Shown here in pieces: positions 6,566 to 9,195 of a DNA stretch of 9,195 nucleotides (the stretch's first letter is position 1; every line of letters starts with the position of its first letter). The notes below the pieces were generated by a model, which was not told the DNA's origin, ran no database searches, and was given only the letters and a program-made list of their open reading frames with translations. The DNA is from Deltaproteobacteria bacterium (GTDB taxonomy: Bacteria; Desulfobacterota; Syntrophia; Syntrophales; UBA2210): the NCBI GenBank assembly GCA_016935935.1, contig JAFGPZ010000202.1, positions 1 through 9,195 of the forward strand. The letters run 5' to 3'. A program made the position numbers and the translations under genes.

Positions 6566-6826
6566 TTATGTCGGGATACGAGTGTTACTTCTGGTCAGCC
6601 TAGCGGCTTTAATTTTTAGGAGGATTGGGGGAAGTTCACCCAGCTCATCTTTAGCCAAAGAAATATATTTCTCCTTAATGCTTTCTGGAAGCGCATTGAA
6701 GTTCCGCAGCATTTCTTCCTGTTTCTCCCTCTCTCTCAGGAGCTGGTCCCGTTCGGCTTTTTTTCAGCACCTTGGGTTGGTTTAACAAAGCTTTCCGGGA
6801 TGCTTTCTTTTTCCCCCGTTATTCAT
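6566..6826 (-). pseudogene. Small gene broken by homopolymer frameshifts, or read through a -1 slip
   Basis: Three frames together read as one protein of about 85-87 aa. The ATG at 6826 overlaps the AlpA-like stop (ATGAATAA) and has AAAGGA just upstream. It gives MNNG, then loses frame in a G5A5 run (about 6817-6808). Another frame carries ITGEKESIPESFVKPTQGAE to an A7 run (6764-6758). The third continues AERDQLLREREKQEE, then MLRNFNALPESIKEKYISLA, to a TAA at 6568-6566. The A7 run is read as A-AAA-AAG in the second frame, so a -1 slip there joins frames two and three exactly. One base fewer in the G/A run plus one more A at A7 would restore a single frame. Alternatives are a decayed gene, homopolymer sequencing errors, or partial expression from the ATG at 6709, which would give a 48-aa protein. 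Confidence 0.62.
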
Positions 6827-7013
6827 TGTCCTTTACCTCTCTTACCGGACAATAACTTTTTTCAATAAAATTATCGAGGTCTCGCGCACGAAAAACCACC
6901 CTTCGCGAAAGGCGACAACATGGGAGCCGCCCCTCATACACCCACTTCCGGATAGTCACCGGCTGCACCCTGAGCATATTTGCTGCCTCGAAAACCGTGA
7001 GAAGTTGTTCCAT
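6819..7013 (-). CDS. AlpA/excisionase-like helix-turn-helix protein
   Basis: The 64-aa protein is nearly all one winged helix domain of the MerR/excisionase type: LLTVFEAANMLRVQPVTIRKW (about 4-24), YEGRLPCCRLSRRVVFRARD (26-45) and LDNFIEKSY. The order is the usual one: helix, recognition helix, wing, closing helix. Such proteins bend attachment-site DNA during excision, or activate island integrase genes. GGAGG (7027-7023) with 9-nt spacing supports the start. It is the first gene of the leftward operon, divergent from the repressor, as lytic or excision functions are arranged opposite a repressor in many islands. Its stop overlaps the next ATG. Confidence 0.85.
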   Translation of the reverse strand: MEQLLTVFEAANMLRVQPVTIRKWVYEGRLPCCRLSRRVVFRARDLDNFIEKSYCPVREVKDNE

Positions 7014-7060
7014 TTTTCCTCTCCTCCCTTAAATAACATTAACAACAGTTGCTTTTTTAC

Positions 7061-7090
7061 ATTAAGAGCACGAAAAGAAACCCATGTCAA
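7061..7090 (-). promoter_or_regulatory. Leftward promoter of the AlpA-like operon
   Basis: A perfect -35 box TTGACA (7090-7085) is followed after 18 bp by CTTAAT (7066-7061), four of six matches to the -10 consensus. The start would fall near 7054, leaving a leader of about 40 nt that contains the GGAGG site. A direct repeat TTAATGT (7065-7059 and 7042-7036) overlaps and follows the -10. Confidence 0.6.
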
Positions 7091-7120
7091 GCAAAAAATT
7101 CTCTTGACTTTTAAAATCAA
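7086..7120. promoter_or_regulatory. Putative repressor operator between divergent promoters
   Basis: GTCAAG (7086-7091) and CTTGAC (7103-7108) form an inverted repeat with an 11-bp spacer, covering both -35 boxes. A second, imperfect palindrome TTGACTTTTAAAATCAA (7104-7120, seven of eight pairs) shares its half-site. The XRE repressor encoded alongside is the likely ligand; binding would affect both promoters. This is inferred from position and symmetry. Confidence 0.5.
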
Positions 7121-7132
7121 CTAAACTATTTT
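7104..7132 (+). promoter_or_regulatory. Promoter of the repressor gene, apparently leaderless
   Basis: TTGACT (7104-7109), an exact 17-bp spacer and TATTTT (7127-7132). Transcription would start 6-8 bases later, at about 7138-7140, which is the ATG itself (7139). No Shine-Dalgarno lies in the AT-rich bases before the ATG. Confidence 0.65.
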
Positions 7133-7138
7133 CATTTT

Positions 7139-7933
7139 ATGAAACCCGGCCTCAATAAGCTTTTTAAGCTCTCAAGAATACTGAAAAGCGTTAAACAAAA
7201 AGACCTTGCGAATGCTGTGGGAATCACACGCCAGGCAATCCAACGATTCGAAGCGGGTCTAACCACTCTTTCACCTGATACTTTGCGAAAGGTCGCGCCG
7301 CATCTCCACATTAACATTGAACACATTACCGACCAAACAAAAAACCCCTATGATTATAGGGGCTTAATTAAGATGCTTTTTTCTGAAAAGTATATTGATC
7401 CTACTTTTGAACCGATAGCTACGCTTGTACTTGCCAACTCTAAGTTAGAATTTATATCTCTTATTGCTAAAATTGATCCAATCACACGAATCAAAAACAT
7501 GACTCTTCTTCAAAATCCTGTATATTCTGTCGCTATCAGGGATCAAGATAACAATATTTTCTTACTACGGAGAAAGTCAAAAACAGACTATGTGTTGGCT
7601 GACGGTAACTTGCACAATACAATGTGGCAGACACTAGAATTCGTTAAAGAAAAAAGAAAGTTGTTCTACTTTGCTACTTCTCAGGTTGATAGGAATCTTT
7701 ATAAAAAGATACAATCTTGGACGGTTGAGAGAGAAGATATTGAACCGCTTTTCTCACAATGTGAATTTGCATCTTATATCGATCCTACACAGCAAGAATA
7801 CGAGCAATTGATAAATCAGAGAGATTTGAATATCGAGCCTTTAACGGAACTACAACTAATGATTGTAAAAAGACTATGTGAGGAAAAGATAAGCAGCGAT
7901 GAGGTTCTAGAGTGGATTAAGTTGAAAAAATGA
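7139..7933 (+). CDS. XRE-family repressor with an unrecognised C-terminal domain
   Basis: The 264-aa protein starts with a Cro/CI-type helix-turn-helix: QKDLANAVGITRQAIQRFEAG (20-40) inside a five-helix domain of about 65 residues. The rest (about 75-264) is not a LexA/S24 peptidase type: no Ser/Lys self-cleavage pattern is visible and the family is unknown to me. It probably represses the leftward AlpA-like operon and controls itself from the shared operator region. Release must work other than by classical RecA-stimulated cleavage. Base composition changes inside the gene: lines 7201-7320 count roughly 50% G+C, lines 7441-7560 about 30%, and a minus-strand terminator sits at the boundary. 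This suggests that two pieces were joined. The start has no ribosome site and may be leaderless. Confidence 0.85.
   Translation: MKPGLNKLFKLSRILKSVKQKDLANAVGITRQAIQRFEAGLTTLSPDTLRKVAPHLHINIEHITDQTKNPYDYRGLIKMLFSEKYIDPTFEPIATLVLANSKLEFISLIAKIDPITRIKNMTLLQNPVYSVAIRDQDNNIFLLRRKSKTDYVLADGNLHNTMWQTLEFVKEKRKLFYFATSQVDRNLYKKIQSWTVEREDIEPLFSQCEFASYIDPTQQEYEQLINQRDLNIEPLTELQLMIVKRLCEEKISSDEVLEWIKLKK
7339..7362 (-). terminator. Strong intrinsic terminator antisense to the repressor gene
   Basis: CCCCTAT (7345-7351) and ATAGGGG (7356-7362) pair perfectly around the loop GATT. On the minus strand the stem is followed at once by T6 (7344-7339). A 7-bp stem, a tetraloop and a U-tract make a textbook Rho-independent terminator. 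It lies within coding sequence, at codons about 69-75 of the repressor. Confidence 0.7.
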
Positions 7934-7937
7934 TAAG

Positions 7938-7966
7938 CTGAAATTTAGGTATGCAAGGAATATAAT
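7938..7966 (+). promoter_or_regulatory. Integrase promoter, possibly leaderless
   Basis: CTGAAA (7938-7943, four of six), a 17-bp spacer and a perfect TATAAT (7961-7966). The expected start, about 7972-7974, coincides with the integrase ATG at 7973. The only Shine-Dalgarno-like stretch (AAGGA, 7955-7959) is 13 nt away and would lie upstream of the transcript. Confidence 0.5.
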
Positions 7967-7972
7967 ATAACC

Positions 7973-9079
7973 ATGGCCCTCCTGCAAGAATGTCCACTTT
8001 GTAAAAAAAGATACAGCATATCCCGTAAGGTCTGCACCTGCGGCTTCAAGTTTGAAAAGGCCTCTGGCAAGAGCTACTGGGTTGAATACTACCTGGATGG
8101 TCGAAAAAAACGTGAGCGGATCGGCACAAACAAAGCCGCCGCTGAACACCGGCTCCGGGAAGTGTTGTCCAAAAGGGCGGAGGGAAGGGTTGTCAGGAAA
8201 GTCAAGGACCCGACCTTTGATGAGCTAAAAAAGTGGTTTCTCTCGCTGCCGCAGATTCGAGCAAAAAAATCATATGATAGGGATGTTCTGTCAATGAAAA
8301 CCCTGTCCACCTTTTTCTCCGGGAAACACATTTCGGGAATTACGGTCAACCAGGTAGAAGCGTACCGGCAGAAAAGACTAAGTGAGGATTCATATAGAAA
8401 ACATAAAACTCGTCCTGCTACAATCAATAGAGAAATATCCTGTCTCCGATACATGCTGAATTTAGCGGAGCAGGAAGGAAAGATAGAATCCGTGCCATTT
8501 AAGGGCATAAAAGCCTTAAAAGAACACAATGTCAGAGAAAGAGTGTTGAGTCATGAAGAGTATGAACGTCTGATAGCCTGCTGTCCCCCTCACACTGCCC
8601 GGATCGTCATGATGGCCTACTACACGGCCATGCGGAAAGGCGAAATTCTTAATCTCAAGAGGAATAGAATAGACATGATCAACGGATTTATCCGGTTACG
8701 GCCGGAAGACACCAAGACTGACGAAGGCCGAACCATACCGATACATCCCGAGATTATGGACATGCTAAAGTCTATGCCAAGAGATATCTCCGGATGGGTG
8801 TTTTCGCTTAACGGCAAACCGATAAGCAGCATAAGAAAATCATTCATTACTGCCTGTGAAGCCGCGGGCATAAAGGATTTTACCCTTCACGATCTCCGCC
8901 ACACTTGCGTAAATAATTGGCGTCTCCAGGGACATGACTTCTTCCGCATTATGGCCGCCTCCGGTCACAAGACAATATCTGTTTTTAAGCGTTACAATGT
9001 GGTGAATGAAGACGAATTAAGGGGGCTTGTAGTTCCGCAGATAGGCACCTATATGGCCACCACAAAGAAAAAGGGGTAG
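7973..9079 (+). CDS. int: Tyrosine recombinase, island integrase with N-terminal zinc ribbon
   Basis: The 368-aa protein has a full catalytic set: R221 in YTAMRKGEIL, K248 in EDTKTDEGR, H306 and R309 in HDLRHT, H332 in ASGHKT and the nucleophile Y341. Before this come a short zinc ribbon (C7, C10, C21, C23), an arm-type DNA-binding region (about 33-70, SYWVEYYLDGRKKRERIG) and a core-binding SAM-like domain (about 80-180). It should insert and, with the AlpA-like protein, excise the island by recombination at the tRNA-Gln 3' end, whose CCA lies 30 bp past the stop. It follows the repressor gene by 39 bp with its own promoter. The ATG at 7973 is the only good start in frame before the zinc ribbon. 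Confidence 0.95.
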   Translation: MALLQECPLCKKRYSISRKVCTCGFKFEKASGKSYWVEYYLDGRKKRERIGTNKAAAEHRLREVLSKRAEGRVVRKVKDPTFDELKKWFLSLPQIRAKKSYDRDVLSMKTLSTFFSGKHISGITVNQVEAYRQKRLSEDSYRKHKTRPATINREISCLRYMLNLAEQEGKIESVPFKGIKALKEHNVRERVLSHEEYERLIACCPPHTARIVMMAYYTAMRKGEILNLKRNRIDMINGFIRLRPEDTKTDEGRTIPIHPEIMDMLKSMPRDISGWVFSLNGKPISSIRKSFITACEAAGIKDFTLHDLRHTCVNNWRLQGHDFFRIMAASGHKTISVFKRYNVVNEDELRGLVVPQIGTYMATTKKKG

Positions 9080-9107
9080 CCTGATGATGGCTAACCCCTT
9101 GTTTTTT
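9068..9107. terminator. Bidirectional terminator between int and tRNA-Gln
   Basis: AAGGGGTAGCC (9071-9081) pairs with GGCTAACCCCTT (9089-9100), with one bulged A and a 7-nt loop. The plus strand continues into T6 (9102-9107). On the minus strand the stem is followed by T5 (9072-9068). It overlaps the integrase stop codon and can end both int and tRNA transcripts. Confidence 0.85.
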
Positions 9108-9108
9108 C

Positions 9109-9140
9109 TGGCTGGGAGACCAGGATTCGAACCTGGATTC
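9109..9140. other. Likely attachment-site core (att) in the tRNA 3' half
   Basis: The integrase gene ends beside the 3' end of the tRNA, and integrases in this position usually use the T-arm and acceptor stem as the crossover region. The exact core cannot be set from one end. A direct repeat of part of this segment is expected at the other end of the island. I found no second copy inside the window, so that end lies to the left of position 1. Confidence 0.5.
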
Positions 9141-9182
9141 ACGGAGTCAGAGTCCGTTGTCCTGCCGTTGAACGATCTCCCA
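9109..9182 (-). tRNA. tRNA-Gln (anticodon CUG)
   Basis: Acceptor arms TGGGAGA (9182-9176) and TCTCCCA (9119-9113) pair in full. The discriminator is G (9112) and CCA is encoded (9111-9109). The anticodon stem ACGGA/TCCGT holds the loop CTCTGAC, so the anticodon is CTG (9150-9148), reading CAG. The T-arm contains GGTTCGAATCC. A U1-A72 first pair is typical of bacterial tRNA-Gln. Length is 74 nt with CCA. It is complete despite its use as an integration site. Confidence 0.95.
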
Positions 9183-9195
9183 GTATCTTGTGTCA

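Noticed and set aside
6522..6785. Plus-strand frame of 87 codons
   Set aside because: It is antisense to the frameshifted small gene, whose minus-strand frames read as protein-like sequence; no plus-strand start signal is seen.
1..9195. CRISPR array, insertion sequence with inverted ends, rRNA
   Set aside because: No regularly spaced repeats, DDE transposase motifs, paired terminal inverted repeats or rRNA-like sequence were seen.

Overview
The window looks like the integrase end of an integrated genomic island in a bacterium, carrying a restriction/defence cargo at its far side. Strong GGAGG-type ribosome binding sites, sigma70-type promoters, a tRNA gene with an encoded CCA and a moderate base composition point to a bacterium. 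The phylum cannot be fixed from this sequence; an anaerobic deltaproteobacterium or a Firmicute would fit, at low confidence.

Right end (about 7000-9195). A tRNA-Gln(CUG) gene on the minus strand sits about 30 bp from the stop codon of a tyrosine integrase with an N-terminal zinc ribbon, and a bidirectional terminator lies between them. This is the usual arrangement of an island inserted at a tRNA 3' end. Upstream of the integrase is an XRE-type repressor gene. A divergent promoter region of about 125 bp, with inverted repeats over both -35 boxes, separates the repressor from a leftward operon that begins with an AlpA/excisionase-like gene. The repressor and the integrase both appear to have an ATG at the predicted transcription start, so both may be leaderless.

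Middle (about 3700-7013, minus strand). The leftward operon continues through a small gene broken by frameshifts (one at an A-AAA-AAG heptamer), an 84-aa hypothetical gene and a coupled 32-aa microORF. Next comes about 420 bp without a gene that is packed with complementary arms on the minus strand, a good candidate for a structured RNA or a folded recombination site. Directly downstream is a second, divergent tyrosine recombinase (second box HALKH, with Lys where Arg is usual), followed by two overlapping, translationally coupled genes of unknown function.

Left (1-3606, plus strand). The window opens inside the C-terminal part of a type III restriction (Res)-like protein with a visible PD-(D/E)XK nuclease. 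After a gap of about 290 bp comes a complete DUF262-DUF1524 protein, a single-chain GmrSD-type (type IV) restriction candidate. These two genes are probably the anti-phage cargo. The integrase, repressor and excisionase form the mobility and switch module. The most unusual part is the central block of structured non-coding region, divergent recombinase and two unknown partners.
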